Both the position numbers and the translations under genes were made by a program. Positions 46,950-47,355 of a stretch of DNA of 47,355 nucleotides are shown here, piece after piece (positions within the stretch are counted from its first letter, which is position 1; every line of letters begins with the position of its first letter). The notes beneath the pieces were generated by a model. That model made no database searches. It was given only the letters and a program-made list of their open reading frames with translations, and was not told the origin of the DNA. Origin of the DNA: a virus. The DNA is taken from the IMG/VR virus record IMGVR_UViG_3300035665_000067, positions 1-47,355 of that record; one strand, written 5' to 3'.

Positions 46950-47355
46950 ATGGCTCCACGTAATAAACCCATCCCAACATTTGATACAGAACCAGATCAG
47001 CTATTTAGACTATGGCAAGAGGCTAATAGAATTCCCTCTAGGTATAACTCTTGGGAGGAGCTAAAGGCTGACTTTATGTCTAGGATTGCCGATGGTAAAT
47101 CTGCCCCACAAGCTCGTAAAGAGATGGGTGTTGATTATAAAAATATCATCGGTAACCCCATCCTTAACATTGAAAAAAATAAGGATACTGGAGCTGTAGA
47201 GTTTGCTGAAGGTGGTATGCGTCGTGCTATTCGTGAAGACTTTAACATCGCTGAAGAAAACGAAATACGACGTATACATGGGCAGGAAGAAGTCGATCGA
47301 TTTAGAGCTGAACTAAAGAACGATTGGAATAATTTGTCTGAAGGTGAACGAGTAG
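46950..47355 (+). CDS. N-terminal part of the 524-residue-type protein, copy B (runs off window)
   Basis: ATG 46950 (MAPRNKPIPTFDTEPDQLFR) opens a frame that continues past the window end (135 codons visible). It aligns weakly with residues about 35-150 of the protein at 2873-4447, sharing the ANRIPS..., YKNIIGN and VDRFRAELKNDW patterns. It is by far the most diverged pair between the two modules. Incomplete, so length and the His-rich part cannot be compared. Confidence 0.65.
   Translation, partial: MAPRNKPIPTFDTEPDQLFRLWQEANRIPSRYNSWEELKADFMSRIADGKSAPQARKEMGVDYKNIIGNPILNIEKNKDTGAVEFAEGGMRRAIREDFNIAEENEIRRIHGQEEVDRFRAELKNDWNNLSEGERV

Larger units (their letters stand above)
44041..47355 (+). 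repeat. Diverged module repeat, copy B (pairs with 1-4447)
   Basis: Partner of copy A. Start-to-start distance of the endolysins is 44069 bases, close to a cyanopodovirus genome length. The module runs off the window in the large protein. Confidence 0.85.

Noticed and set aside
1-47355. Simple direct terminal repeat of the phage genome
   Set aside because: The end modules differ in sequence and gene content, unlike a true terminal repeat, which is identical.
1-47355. Temperate lifestyle, CRISPR array or insertion sequence
   Set aside because: No integrase, repressor, transposase or regularly spaced repeat array is seen; gene content is that of a lytic T7-like phage.

Overview
The window looks like DNA of a lytic, T7-like cyanobacterial podovirus (Autographiviridae-type cyanopodovirus, host most likely marine Synechococcus or Prochlorococcus). 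The basis is a single-subunit T7-type RNA polymerase, T7-type replication, head, tail and packaging proteins in canonical order, and photosynthesis genes (psbA, a high-light-inducible protein) inside the morphogenesis block. Every supported gene is on the + strand. I see no tRNA, CRISPR, insertion sequence, integrase or ribosomal RNA.

Layout. (1) 1-4750: end of a small holin-like gene, endolysin copy A, a TM/coiled-coil protein, an endonuclease VII-type HNH gene, small terminase copy A, a basic protein, a second HNH gene and three structural or unknown genes. (2) 4819-6552: large terminase, followed by a structured, terminator-bearing gap. (3) 6784-7906: thyX and two small genes. (4) 7907-8726: about 820 bases without convincing genes, with two tandem sigma70-like promoters and several inverted repeats; this is where the physical genome ends and early promoters would be expected. 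(5) 8727-11185: a tightly overlapping run of very small early genes, including an ArdA-like antirestriction protein. (6) 11189-22107: RNA polymerase, SSB, endonuclease I, primase/helicase, DNA polymerase in two ORFs, exonuclease, DUF3310, MazG-like, and NrdA/NrdB. (7) 22100-29834: portal, scaffold, hli, a cassette of five tiny basic proteins, an RlpA-like protein, psbA, the capsid protein and two small virion-type proteins, closed by a strong terminator. (8) 29898-43818: tail tubes, three internal virion proteins, tail fibre and a tailspike. (9) 43922-47355: holin-like gene, endolysin copy B, an extra 134-residue gene, and second copies of the genes of block 1, running off the window end.

How it works together. 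Host RNA polymerase would read the early block. The phage RNA polymerase would then take over; a perfectly repeated 11-base motif found only in the early/replication region, always followed by a purine, is a candidate phage-polymerase promoter. The replication block makes DNA, and thyX, nrdA/nrdB, MazG-like and DUF3310 proteins supply nucleotides. D1 and Hli would keep photosystem II running during infection. The late block builds the particle. A C39 peptidase plus glucosaminidase endolysin lyses the host, and TerS/TerL package concatemers.

The main puzzle is that blocks 1 and 9 are homologous but diverged, about 44 kb apart. That is roughly one cyanopodovirus genome length, so the window may wrap past one genome into a strain variant (assembly or concatemer), or carry a real module duplication. 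Identity between the copies is not uniform: it peaks at nearly 100% around the free-standing HNH gene.
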